Source of the DNA: Gammaproteobacteria bacterium
Lineage (GTDB): Bacteria; Pseudomonadota; Gammaproteobacteria; Burkholderiales; Rhodocyclaceae
Direction of reading: 5' to 3'
DNA length: 64,000 bases
Assembly (NCBI GenBank): GCA_018828385.1
Contig: JAHJVE010000016.1
Location: forward strand, 1 to 64,000
A program made the position numbers and the translations under genes. The notes beneath the pieces were generated by a model. The model was not told the DNA's origin, did not search any database, and worked only from the letters and a program-made list of their open reading frames with translations. Positions 1 to 8,494 of this stretch are shown in pieces. Each line of letters starts with the position of its first letter. Positions within the stretch are counted from its first letter, which is position 1.

Positions 1-168
1 CTGGCTATGCATTTGTCAGCAGTCCGGTATCAGCCTAAACCCGCCGCCGGCAGCAAAACGTGTTCGTCACCACGGCCACAGTCAGCTTTCCGCCGGTTTG
101 CTGCCATTCAGGTTTCCAGGCCGTCCGGCAGCAGGGTGCCCAATGCTGACCTTCGCGCTATCACTGGT

Positions 169-293
169 TGAGTGGCAGGTTACAAAGTACAGCGGCCGCT
201 CCAGGCGACTGCTCAATGACAAATCCTCGGCCAAAGCCGACCTTGGGCCTCTGACCGAAATCAGGCGGCAATGCGCCTGTTACCTGCCACTCA
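169..293. repeat. 12-bp inverted repeat pair with 101-bp spacer
   Basis: TGAGTGGCAGGT at 169-180 is the exact reverse complement of ACCTGCCACTCA at 282-293. No gene is recognisable between 1 and 450. The pair sits about 125 bp before the palindromic site at 419-450. Distant inverted binding motifs beside a core palindrome are seen in resolution sites of Tn4651-type transposons, where TnpT binds beside the TnpS core. That role is only an inference here. Confidence 0.45.
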
Positions 294-418
294 GCTACTG
301 GCGGTAATCAATAGTCGCTTTCGTTACAGGCGATGGACGGCCCCCGACCCTGAGCCGACCTTCGTATCTCAGGCGTGCCGACGGCGGATTACTGAACTAC
401 GGCCACTATGCTCTATAG

Positions 419-450
419 TTACTCCCGATAATCGAGGTTATCGGGAGTAA
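419..450. other. Palindromic recombinase-core-like site 1 (13-6-13)
   Basis: A perfect 13-bp inverted repeat, TTACTCCCGATAA / TTATCGGGAGTAA, is separated by the 6-bp spacer TCGAGG. Two 11-13 bp arms around a 6-8 bp spacer is the layout of tyrosine-recombinase core sites (dif/pdif, loxP, the TnpS core of Tn4651-type transposons). A closely related site is at 16112-16143. No recombinase gene is in the window. Confidence 0.5.
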
Positions 451-451
451 G

Positions 452-872
452 TTAGAGCGCTACTATCGGAGCCGGCAAAAGCGGGCCAACGTCATGGGCG
501 CCCTGGATTATGTCCGGGGCCAACTGCACTTCGATGTCTGCGACCACACCGTTCGCCGCGAGGACGTCATCCGCTTTCTCTATCACTTGGCGCAGTCGTC
601 CCCGCCGACAAGTGGGCCTTCCTGGTCATGGACAATGCTTCGATGCATCACCACATCGATCCGGCCATCACCGACCGCTGGCTGACTCAGCATCGCTTTT
701 TGCCGTTGTATCTGCCGCCCTACAGTCCCGAGCTCAATCTCATCGAAATCCTCTGGAAGCATGCCAAATACCATTGGCGCACTTCACGTCCTGGACCAGG
801 GACTCTTTGGCTCAGGAGGTTCGGACGCTTCTGGCGAGATTCGGCACCAAGTTCTATATTCGTTATGCGTGA
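452..872 (+). pseudogene. IS630-family transposase, truncated and frameshifted
   Basis: Three fragments in different frames join into the C-terminal half of an IS630-type DDE transposase. The first reads through NVMGALDYVRGQLHFD to about 600. The second carries the catalytic-region pattern LVMDNASMHHH and LPPYSPELNLIEILWK, with the last Glu of the DDE triad. The third ends in RDSLAQEVRTLLARFGTKF at 872. Frameshifts lie near 600 and near 785, and the N-terminal half is missing, so the gene cannot be active. It marks an old insertion next to the palindromic site at 419-450. Confidence 0.85.
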
Positions 873-903
873 TTACTTACTTGATTAGCTGCACAGAGCT
901 GAC

Positions 904-936
904 AAAAAAGCCAACCGAGACAGGTTGGCTTTTTTG
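904..936. terminator. Bidirectional intrinsic terminator
   Basis: AAAAAAGCCAACC pairs with GGTTGGCTTTTTT around a 6-nt loop. The stem has A and T tracts on both sides, so it can act in either direction. It isolates the transposase remnant from the transporter gene. Confidence 0.85.
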
Positions 937-1204
937 TTATCTAGTCAGAGATGAGTGTTCATGGTGCAGGGACCAATCCCCTTTTCTACTGCGACCCTAG
1001 CATCCGTACGGAAGTCAAGGCGAGGGTCTGGTGAGAGGTGTTTACATCCTCAGAAATGGGTCTTTTGTCATTCGATTAGGGCGCTTTGTCATCGTGGTTC
1101 GCGGCGCCGGTCCATACAATTTCTTAGGTGCTGCAGGCGGCATGAAACAGCGCCAAAATGACAATGGCATCTGCGATCCAGAGCCAACCAAAATGGAGAC
1201 AAAC

Positions 1205-2533
1205 ATGTACCAAATCAACATGCAGAAGCTCGCCGATGAGGCCAGCTTCAACCGCTTTCACGCCAAGGTGCTTCTGTGGTGCCTACTAATTCTGGTCATC
1301 GACGGCTATGACATCGCCGTCGTCGGCATCGCGCTGCCAGCCATCATGAAGCAGATGGACGCGAATGCCTCCACCGCAGGCATCATGGCCAGCTCAGCCC
1401 TGTTCGGGATGATGTTCGGCGCCATGGCCCTAGGCACACTATCCGACCGGATCGGCCGACGCTGGGCCCTCTCCATCGGGGTCATGTTGTTCAGCGTGTT
1501 CACCGCGGCTGCCGGCTTCACTAAGGATCCCGTCAGCTTCAGCGTGGTGCGCTTCATCGCTGGCCTGGGGATCGGTGGCGTGCTGCCGGTCATCGTCGCG
1601 CAGATGGTCGAGTATTCGCCCAAGAAGATTCGTAGCTTGATGACGGCGCTAATGGCCTCGGGCTACGCGCTGGGCGGCATCCTGGCTGCAGTGCTGGGCA
1701 AGCAACTGATCGGCGAATATGGATGGCAGGTCGTGTTCATCGCTGCGGGAGTGCCGGTCCTGCTGATTCCGTTCATCCTGAAGCTGATGCCGGAATCGAT
1801 GACCTACCTGATCTCGCACCGGCGGAGCGGCGAACTGGCCGAAGTGGCTCGTCATCTCCAGCCGGAGGTCAAGCAACCCTCGGACGCTCAGTTCGTCGTG
1901 TCCACCACCGATCACGTGGCGGGTGCGCCGGTCACCCGGCTGTTCCAGGATGGTCGAGGGCTGAGTACAGTGCTGTTCTGGATCGCCTTCTTCTCGGGCC
2001 TGTTCATGGTCTATGCGCTCAGCAGCTGGCTGACCAAGCTGATGGCGTTGTCAGGCTACAGCCTGGGGTCTGCGCTCAGCTTTGTGATCGCGCTGAACGT
2101 TGGTGCCATCATTGGTGCAGTAGGGGGGGGGTGGCTCGCCGACAAATTCCGCATTAAGTGGGTGCTGGTCGCAATGTATGCGCTGGGTGGTGTGCTGCTT
2201 TACATGATGACGCTCCAGGCCTCGACCGAGGTGCGCTATCTGGTCATCGGCGCTGTCGGCGCTTGCACTACTGGCGCGCAACTACTTGCCTATGCCTACT
2301 GCGGGCAGTTCTACCCGATGTCGATTCGCTCGACTGGGATCGGTATGGCCTCAGGCGTGGGGCGCCTGGGCGCGATCGCGGCGCCGCTGCTGATCGGTCA
2401 GATCGTCGCGCTGGAGCTGCCTCTGGAGCAGAACTTCCTGGTGATCGGGGCTTTCGGAGTTATCGGTGCTGTCGCCCTAGCCCTCATCAGCCACGGCGGC
2501 TTGGCGTCGCAGCCGATTCCACAAAACGCCTGA
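1205..2533 (+). CDS. MFS transporter, aromatic acid:H+ symporter (AAHS) type
   Basis: A 442-residue inner-membrane carrier with the twelve-helix MFS pattern. The first helix carries DGYDIAVVGIALPAIM, typical of AAHS transporters such as PcaK and BenK, with the loop 2-3 motif GTLSDRIGRR following. The family imports aromatic or related carboxylates with protons. The start at 1205 (ATGTACCAA) follows a GGAGA ribosome-binding site; longer in-frame starts near 1031 lack one and add a non-conserved tail. The gene stands alone, with its own terminator at 2698-2727, upstream of the AraC regulator. It probably imports the substrate of the downstream acyl-CoA pathway. The substrate cannot be read from sequence. 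Confidence 0.9.
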   Translation: MYQINMQKLADEASFNRFHAKVLLWCLLILVIDGYDIAVVGIALPAIMKQMDANASTAGIMASSALFGMMFGAMALGTLSDRIGRRWALSIGVMLFSVFTAAAGFTKDPVSFSVVRFIAGLGIGGVLPVIVAQMVEYSPKKIRSLMTALMASGYALGGILAAVLGKQLIGEYGWQVVFIAAGVPVLLIPFILKLMPESMTYLISHRRSGELAEVARHLQPEVKQPSDAQFVVSTTDHVAGAPVTRLFQDGRGLSTVLFWIAFFSGLFMVYALSSWLTKLMALSGYSLGSALSFVIALNVGAIIGAVGGGWLADKFRIKWVLVAMYALGGVLLYMMTLQASTEVRYLVIGAVGACTTGAQLLAYAYCGQFYPMSIRSTGIGMASGVGRLGAIAAPLLIGQIVALELPLEQNFLVIGAFGVIGAVALALISHGGLASQPIPQNA

Positions 2534-2697
2534 TTGTCACCACCACGGGAATTCGACATGTCAAACCACGCCGCGTCATCGAGCTAGACATCGTACTTTT
2601 CGCTGGCGCGTCCGGGGAAATCATCCAGCATCGGAAGTCGATGAGGCAAATCATAGTCTCCTCTGCAGGCAGCATCGGAATGATCTGCTTGTCCTTG

Positions 2698-2727
2698 CCG
2701 GGAGGTTAATCGCCTCCCGGTTTTTTT
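2698..2727 (+). terminator. Intrinsic terminator after the MFS gene
   Basis: CCGGGAGG pairs perfectly with CCTCCCGG around a 7-nt loop and is followed by seven T residues. Confidence 0.9.
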
Positions 2728-2742
2728 CGCCCGTGGGCAGGT

Positions 2743-2973
2743 TTGAGAAGAATTTGGCAGGAACTTTTCGTGAGTAGATTGGCTAAACAACCGGCAATTG
2801 AAATGGCACATGATTTGAAGTGTCTAGCGATCCGTTTTCTTTTTGGTGAGATCAGTCGTGCCGATTACCAGAAGGAGTTCTATCGTCTTGTCCAGAATCT
2901 CGAACACGCCAATTCTCAACATACCGTGCTAGCACGAGGAAGAAAATTTGTATTAAGGCGTGTCGACAAATAG
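2743..2973 (+). CDS. Possible small protein of unknown function
   Basis: An open frame of 76 codons with a TTG start (or GTG at 2770) in an AT-richer patch. It is basic, without recognisable motif, and no clear ribosome-binding site is seen. The following stretch 2974-3278 holds no supportable gene. Kept as a weak candidate only. Confidence 0.25.
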   Translation: MRRIWQELFVSRLAKQPAIEMAHDLKCLAIRFLFGEISRADYQKEFYRLVQNLEHANSQHTVLARGRKFVLRRVDK

Positions 2974-3278
2974 GGAAGCCCAGCCAGGAAATGGTTTGCT
3001 CCCTTGCTTTCAGCGCATTTGACTTCGATGTCGGCTTCGTGGGGAACCAAATTGAGCGACGGGAGCCATGCTTGCTGAAAAGCAAATCCAGCGTGGTACC
3101 CGTCGCTCGACCAGATTGCTTGAACAAGCCATCCACGCTTAACTCGATAACTACAACGCTAATTCCAAACCGCTCGTCTGGTTAATAGGCAAATGATGGT
3201 CGCGCCAGCATCAAAGGGTTTGTCTGAGAATTTCCAACTCAGGACTCTCGCCCAATATGCTTAGTCAAACGAATACAA

Positions 3279-4319
3279 CTATGCGCTGAGGGAATGTGAT
3301 CGATAGGCACCGGGTGCGCTACCTGTCCATGACTTGAAAGCCCGCTGAAATGCAGTGCTACCCGTGAATCCTAGCTCCTCGGCAATGTCGCTCAGGGAGA
3401 TTCTGGTGCTTGCTAATCGAGAGATGGCCATATCGCGCCGTAGCTCGTCCTTTAACATCTGGAACGACTTTCCTTCAATTGCCAAGTGCCGCTGCAGGGC
3501 ACTGACCGACATATGCAGGCGCTGAGCAGAGCTAGCCAAATCCGGCCATTCTGGACACGTTTGCTGCAAGAGAGTACGTACCCGTGCACTATACGTGCGC
3601 TCGTTCAGGTTGGGGCCCACCAGATTTCCCGGAGTTGCGCGCAGGAAAGATTGCAGCGCAATCACGTCTCGGTGCATTGGCTTCGCTATTTCGGAGGCGT
3701 TGAACCAGACAGCTGAACACGATTTCCCGAAACGCAAGGTACCAGAGAAGATTCGTGGATAGTTATCAGCATGCACAGGCTGTTCGAACGCGAAGTCGAA
3801 ACCCTTAGGTACCAAACGGCCTCCATGCAGCCACACTAGTAGGCGCCAAAAGACGCGTAGCAGGAGACCATGCAGAAAGTCTGCGTGCGCACCCGGCCCC
3901 CCTCGCATCTCCAGACTGGCGCCAAACAGCGAGCCATCGGAGACAGGTACAAGCAGGGCATCATCCTGGAGTAGGGCAAAGGATTCGCAGACGCGTTGCA
4001 AAGCTGCTGCCAGCGTTCGCGCCCCGAGCGTGGAGCGAGCCATCAGTGCGAAGCTGCCGCAGCGAAACGGCCTGCCGCGCAGGTAGCCCAAGCATTCATC
4101 ATCAAGGCTGTCCTTCACGGCACTAAAGAGCGCAATGTATTGCTCGACAGTTACCCGTGACTGCTCCAGATGCAGCAACGGCTCGGCTATACAGGCCTGC
4201 TCTAGAACGCTGATAAGCCAGGATTCAGTGGCCAGCCCCTTGCCGCGCGCACCGTCGAGCAACCCATGCACGGCAAAGATAGGAACTGTGGTGACGGATC
4301 TCACGGTGGTTAAAGGCAC
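3279..4319 (-). CDS. AraC-family transcriptional regulator
   Basis: 346 residues. The N-terminal two thirds resemble the arabinose-binding-like domain of OruR/VirS-type regulators. The C-terminal 90 residues form the double helix-turn-helix, with SLSDIAEELGFTGSTAFQRAFKSWTG as its second helix pair (given here in part: LSDIAEELGFTGSTAFQRAF) and the usual P-AYR ending. It is transcribed divergently from the acyl-CoA operon starting at 4497/4595 and convergently with the transporter. A GTG start at 4319 is used because it gives the family length. It is the likely activator of the flanking operon in response to the substrate or its CoA ester; direct repeats just upstream are probable binding sites. 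Confidence 0.88.
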   Translation of the reverse strand: MPLTTVRSVTTVPIFAVHGLLDGARGKGLATESWLISVLEQACIAEPLLHLEQSRVTVEQYIALFSAVKDSLDDECLGYLRGRPFRCGSFALMARSTLGARTLAAALQRVCESFALLQDDALLVPVSDGSLFGASLEMRGGPGAHADFLHGLLLRVFWRLLVWLHGGRLVPKGFDFAFEQPVHADNYPRIFSGTLRFGKSCSAVWFNASEIAKPMHRDVIALQSFLRATPGNLVGPNLNERTYSARVRTLLQQTCPEWPDLASSAQRLHMSVSALQRHLAIEGKSFQMLKDELRRDMAISRLASTRISLSDIAEELGFTGSTAFQRAFKSWTGSAPGAYRSHSLSA

Positions 4320-4343
4320 AGCTATGGCTGGAGCAAATAAATT

Positions 4344-4380
4344 GAGGTCGTTTGTTAGCTTATAGAGGTCGTTTGGTAGC
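4344..4380. promoter_or_regulatory. AraC-type operator: direct repeats 21 bp apart
   Basis: GAGGTCGTTTGTTAGC (4344-4359) is repeated as GAGGTCGTTTGGTAGC (4365-4380), with 15 of 16 bases identical and a spacing of 21 bp, two helical turns. This is the standard arrangement of AraC-family half-sites. The pair lies 25 bp upstream of the regulator start and about 115 bp upstream of the first divergent reading frame, so it could serve autoregulation and operon activation. Confidence 0.7.
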
Positions 4381-4496
4381 GCTACTTGAGGGCCTGACTA
4401 CTACGATCATATCTAGGCCATGAGTGCGTGCGACTGAATCATACCGTACGACGCATTGAAGCCGAATCGACCCCAGCCAAAAGAGGAGACAACCAC

Positions 4497-4583
4497 ATGA
4501 TTCAAGTCAAAAAGCAGAGAGCTATTGAGCCTCACTCCCATATGCCCATGAACGTGCAGGGCTGTAGCTTAGTCATTGTCTGA
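4497..4583 (+). CDS. Short leader peptide ORF (28 aa)
   Basis: An ATG at 4497 follows a strong AGAGGAGA ribosome-binding site. It encodes MIQVKKQRAIEPHSHMPM and ten further residues including one cysteine. It ends 11 bp before the acyl-CoA dehydrogenase start. It may be a true small gene, a translational leader that couples to the next gene, or the surviving 5' end of a lost gene. No family is recognised. Confidence 0.4.
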   Translation: MIQVKKQRAIEPHSHMPMNVQGCSLVIV

Positions 4584-4594
4584 TGGGGTAAGTC

Positions 4595-5740
4595 ATGCTT
4601 CCACAATTACATTGCCATGCTTGGATGGACGAAGAGATCGAGGCCTTTCGCGAACAAGTGCGGCGCTACATCGCTGCAGAATTCGCACCTAAGTTGGACG
4701 AATGGCGTCGCCAGGGCTATATCCCGCGTGAGGTCTGGCGCCCGTTTGGCGAATTGGGCTTCCTGTTGCCCGAAATGCCCGAGACCTATGGCGGCGCTGG
4801 TGCCAGTCTGGCCTACCAACTGGTGGTGCAGGACGAACTGGCAAAGGCAGAAATGCCGGTCAACATCGCGGTTCATACCATCGCTTCACACTACATCTTG
4901 GATTTCGGCACAGAAACACAGAAACAGCGCTGGCTACCCAAAGTGACGAACGGAGAAATGCTGGCTGCTATTGCAATGACCGAGCCCGGTTGCGGCTCGG
5001 ACTTGAAGGCCATTTCGACTCGGGCTCGCCGTGATGGCGACTACTACGTGATCGACGGTGCCAAGACCTTCATAACCAACGGTTTCACCGGGAACCTTCT
5101 GATCGTAGCGGCGCGCACCAGTGGCGAGGGCAGCAAAGGGGTGTCGCTGTTCGTACTCGAAACCGAGAACCTGCCTGGATTTCATGTGGGGCGCCTGCTG
5201 GAGAAAATCGGTATGCAGGCCTCGGACACCGCCGAGTTGTTCTTCGACAGCGTGCGCGTGCCGGCCGACCAACTGTTGGGAGGCGTCGAAGGCAAAGGCT
5301 TCGGGCAACTGATGGGAGCATTACCTTACGAGCGAATGCTCATTGCGGTGCCGGCAGCGGCTACCATCGAGCAGGCACTGGCCGTTACGGTGGAATACAC
5401 AAAGCAGCGTAAAGCATTCGGCGCCCCGCTGTTCGACATGCAGCTTACGCGCCAGAAGCTAGCCGAGGTGGCCACCATCGCTCATGTGGTGCGCACTTTT
5501 GTGAATGACTGCACTCAGCGCCTTCTGGACGGCACGCTCGACAACGAGGCGGCCTACATGGCCAAGTGGTGGTGCACCGAGCAGCAGTGCCGGGTAGTAG
5601 ACGAGTGCCTGCAACTGTTCGGCGGCTACGGCTACATGGCCGAGTACCCAATTGCGCGTATGTATGCCGCTTCTCGTGTGCAAAAAATCTATGGCGGCGC
5701 CAACGAGGTCTTGAAAGACCTAGTGTCGAGGAAGCTGTGA
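4595..5740 (+). CDS. Acyl-CoA dehydrogenase
   Basis: 381 residues, the normal size of the family. The flavoenzyme introduces the 2,3-double bond into an acyl-CoA and passes electrons to ETF. Both family signatures are present: AMTEPGCGSDLKAI near residue 130 and the C-terminal LQLFGGYGYMAEYPIARMY. Glu in LPYERMLIA (about residue 248) sits where long-chain and isovaleryl-type enzymes keep the catalytic base. The start has a GGGG-containing ribosome site. It is the first enzyme of an operon of six, and the racemase gene begins 3 bp after its stop. ETF genes on the same transposon are its probable acceptors. Confidence 0.93.
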   Translation: MLPQLHCHAWMDEEIEAFREQVRRYIAAEFAPKLDEWRRQGYIPREVWRPFGELGFLLPEMPETYGGAGASLAYQLVVQDELAKAEMPVNIAVHTIASHYILDFGTETQKQRWLPKVTNGEMLAAIAMTEPGCGSDLKAISTRARRDGDYYVIDGAKTFITNGFTGNLLIVAARTSGEGSKGVSLFVLETENLPGFHVGRLLEKIGMQASDTAELFFDSVRVPADQLLGGVEGKGFGQLMGALPYERMLIAVPAAATIEQALAVTVEYTKQRKAFGAPLFDMQLTRQKLAEVATIAHVVRTFVNDCTQRLLDGTLDNEAAYMAKWWCTEQQCRVVDECLQLFGGYGYMAEYPIARMYAASRVQKIYGGANEVLKDLVSRKL

Positions 5741-5742
5741 AC

Positions 5743-6792
5743 ATGCCGAACACGCTGCAAATGCCACTGCACGGCATCCGTGTGGTGGAGTTCGAGGGCA
5801 TTGGACCGGGTCCGCTGGCCGCAAGGATGCTGGCCGATATGGGCGCCGAAGTGATCACGTTGACGCGTGTCGAACCGGCGCCTGCAGCCCAGCGGCTCGG
5901 TGGGGCGGTAGAAAATCCACTACGCCGCGGCAAGCAAATTGAGGTCGTCAACTTGAAGTCGCCTGAAGGAAAAGCGCGTGCGCTGGACCTAATCATTCAG
6001 GCCGATGCTCTAATCGAAGGCTATCGCCCGGGCGTGATGGAGCGCCTGGGGCTTGGCCCCGCCGATTGCGCAACGCACAATCCTAGGCTGGTCTACGGCC
6101 GGATGACGGGCTGGGGGCAGGACGGCCCGCTCGCCCAGGCCGCCGGCCACGACCTGAACTACGTCGCGCTAACGGGTCTGCTATCGCTGTCGGCCCGCAA
6201 GGGAGATGCACCGATCGTGCCCCCCACCGTGATCGGGGATGCAGCCGGAGCGCTGGGCATGGCGTTCGGCGTGGCCTGCGCGCTAGTCGATGCTCGCGCC
6301 AGTGGCCATGGCCGGGTCGTCGACGCGGCAATCGTCGATATCGTGGCCATGCTGGGCACTCTGGTGCAATGGATTCGCGCCAACGGTCAGATCGACAGTG
6401 CGCGGCCGAGTCCATTTCACGATTCACCGTTTTATGACGTGTATGCCTGCGCCGATGGCGGCTTCATCAGCCTCGCCGCCGTGGAACCTGAATTCTACGC
6501 ACAGCTGCTGTCGAAATTGGGTTTAGAGGACGTGAACTCAACCGAGCAATATAACCAAGCTCAATGGCCTGCGCTGAAGGAGCGCATCGCGACCCTGATC
6601 GGCAGCCAATCTCGAGCGCACTGGTGCGATCTGATCGAGGGCACCGACGCCTGCTTCGCGCCAGTGCTTAGCTTAGCCGAAGCTCTGCAACACCCGCACA
6701 ACGCTGCGCGACGAATCTACCAGTCCACCTCCACGGGAGCTATCGACGTAGCCCCAGCCCCGCGGTTCCAAGCACTCAATACAACAATCTAG
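5743..6792 (+). CDS. Alpha-methylacyl-CoA racemase (CaiB/BaiF CoA-transferase superfamily)
   Basis: 349 residues that follow human and mycobacterial alpha-methylacyl-CoA racemase along the whole length, including the N-terminal GIRVVEFEGIGPGPLAARML, NPRLVYGRMTGWGQDGP and the GTDACFAPVL stretch. The catalytic pair of the racemases, His in AGHDLNYVALTG and Asp in VIGDAAGALGM, is kept. The enzyme interconverts 2R- and 2S-methylacyl-CoA so that stereospecific acyl-CoA dehydrogenases can act. The start at 5743 has GAGGAAG before it. The gene is tightly packed between dehydrogenase and synthetase. The alternative function, a formyl-type CoA transferase, is less likely from the motifs. Confidence 0.88.
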   Translation: MPNTLQMPLHGIRVVEFEGIGPGPLAARMLADMGAEVITLTRVEPAPAAQRLGGAVENPLRRGKQIEVVNLKSPEGKARALDLIIQADALIEGYRPGVMERLGLGPADCATHNPRLVYGRMTGWGQDGPLAQAAGHDLNYVALTGLLSLSARKGDAPIVPPTVIGDAAGALGMAFGVACALVDARASGHGRVVDAAIVDIVAMLGTLVQWIRANGQIDSARPSPFHDSPFYDVYACADGGFISLAAVEPEFYAQLLSKLGLEDVNSTEQYNQAQWPALKERIATLIGSQSRAHWCDLIEGTDACFAPVLSLAEALQHPHNAARRIYQSTSTGAIDVAPAPRFQALNTTI

Positions 6793-6803
6793 GAGACAAA
6801 CAA

Positions 6804-8468
6804 ATGACAGATATCGCCCAACCTGTACGCGGTTGCCCCTCTACCATGGGTGACGCGCGCCAACTCAATACTACGACGCTGATCCGGCACGCCGCGCGCA
6901 CCCACTCGGACCAGGAAATCGTCTACCGCACACAAGATGGCGGCTGGGGCCGTTACACGTATGCCGACTGCTACACACGCGTCTGTCGAAGCGCCAATGC
7001 GCTGCGTGCGCTGGGTGTGGCGCCGGGCGACCGCGTCGGTATCCTGGATTGGAACAGTCGGCGTCACTTCGAGCTGTACTGGGCCATCCCGGGCCTGGGT
7101 GCGGTGATGCTGCAGATGAACCTGCGACTGGGCCATGAGGATCTCGGCTACGTGGTCGGTCATAGCAATGTCTCCTACGTTTGCGTGGACGAATCATTGC
7201 TTTCCGTTGCCGAGTCTATTGCCGCGAATGCGCCGCAGATTAAGGGCTGGATCGTTATGACCGACAAGCCGCTGAATCAAATCAAGACGACGCTCACCCC
7301 TCTGCTGCACTACGAAGACCTGCTGGCAGCAGCCGACGCGAAGATAGACTGGCCGGAGATTGAAGAACACTCGGCCTACAGCGCCTGCTATACCACCGGC
7401 ACCACCGGCAGACCCAAGGGTGTGTACTACTCACATCGTGCCATCTACCTGCACTCTACGGTCATGGCAACCAACCTGGGCATGACGTTGGACGATTGCA
7501 CTATGCTCATCACGCCAATGTTCCACGGCCAGAGCTGGGGTCTGCCGCAGGCTGCCACCATGTTGGCCAACAAAATCGTTCTTCCAGGCCGCTATGTCGC
7601 CGAGGACACCCGGCCGCTGACCGACGTAATGATCGCCGAGGGCGTAACTATCACCAATGGCGCGCCGGCCATCTTCCTGCCTATGCTGCAGTACATCGAA
7701 ACACTACCCGACAAGCCGGACTTCAGCCGCTTGCGTATGCTCTCCGGCGCTACCGAACCGCCGCTTTCGATGATGATCGGTTTCCATGAGCTCACTGGTG
7801 CCGAGGTGGTGCACGCCTACGGTGCTACCGAGACTACGCCGCTGGTAGCGGTCAACCGCCTTAAGCCTACGCTGAAGAAGAGTCTTTCCAAAGATCAACA
7901 GTGGGATCTGAAGCGCAAGCAGGGTTTGATCGTGACCGGAGTGGATATCCGCATCGTTGACTTGGATGGAAAGGAGTTGCCGCACGACGGCAGCTCAGCG
8001 GGAGAAATTTTGCTGCGCGGTCCCTGGATTACCGCCGCCTACCACGACATGCCTGATTCGGCGGACCGGTTCCTGGATGGTTGGTGGCGGTCCGGCGACA
8101 TCGGCACACTGGACGAGAACGGTTACCTCAAGGTCACCGACCGTTTGAAGGACGTGATTAAGAGCGGTGGTGAATGGATCTCGTCCATCGACATGGAGAA
8201 CCTACTCATGGGTCATCCAGCTGTGCGCGAAGCTGCGGTAGTTGGGATTCCGCACGCAAAGTGGCAGGAACGGCCGCTGGCCTTGGTTGTATTGAAACCC
8301 GGCCAAGAGGTCACTCAGGAACAACTCTATGCCCGCTTGAGCAGCGCCTTTGCCAAGTGGCAGTTGCCCGATCAGATCTTGTTCGTCGAAGACATTCCCA
8401 AGACCAGTGTCGGCAAGCTCGACAAGAAACGCATACGTGTCGAGCAAGCAGAGCGCTACGCCGAGTAA
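6804..8468 (+). CDS. Acyl-CoA synthetase (AMP-forming, medium/long-chain type)
   Basis: 554 residues of the ANL adenylating superfamily. Motifs appear in order: the P-loop TTGTTGRPKGVYYSH, LITPMFHGQSWGLP, AYGATETTP, GWWRSGDIGTLDENGYLKVTDR and the C-terminal KTSVGKLDKKRIR with the catalytic lysine. The enzyme activates a carboxylic acid to its CoA thioester with ATP. The overall pattern resembles AlkK-like medium-chain ligases. A GGAGACAAAC ribosome site precedes the ATG, 11 bp after the racemase. It supplies the first intermediate of the pathway. Confidence 0.93.
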   Translation: MTDIAQPVRGCPSTMGDARQLNTTTLIRHAARTHSDQEIVYRTQDGGWGRYTYADCYTRVCRSANALRALGVAPGDRVGILDWNSRRHFELYWAIPGLGAVMLQMNLRLGHEDLGYVVGHSNVSYVCVDESLLSVAESIAANAPQIKGWIVMTDKPLNQIKTTLTPLLHYEDLLAAADAKIDWPEIEEHSAYSACYTTGTTGRPKGVYYSHRAIYLHSTVMATNLGMTLDDCTMLITPMFHGQSWGLPQAATMLANKIVLPGRYVAEDTRPLTDVMIAEGVTITNGAPAIFLPMLQYIETLPDKPDFSRLRMLSGATEPPLSMMIGFHELTGAEVVHAYGATETTPLVAVNRLKPTLKKSLSKDQQWDLKRKQGLIVTGVDIRIVDLDGKELPHDGSSAGEILLRGPWITAAYHDMPDSADRFLDGWWRSGDIGTLDENGYLKVTDRLKDVIKSGGEWISSIDMENLLMGHPAVREAAVVGIPHAKWQERPLALVVLKPGQEVTQEQLYARLSSAFAKWQLPDQILFVEDIPKTSVGKLDKKRIRVEQAERYAE

Positions 8469-8494
8469 CACAAGATTCATCTAAGGAGAACAGC

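Noticed and set aside
2974..3278. Possible transposase relic on the minus strand (94-codon frame)
   Set aside because: No motif of any transposase family could be matched in any frame.
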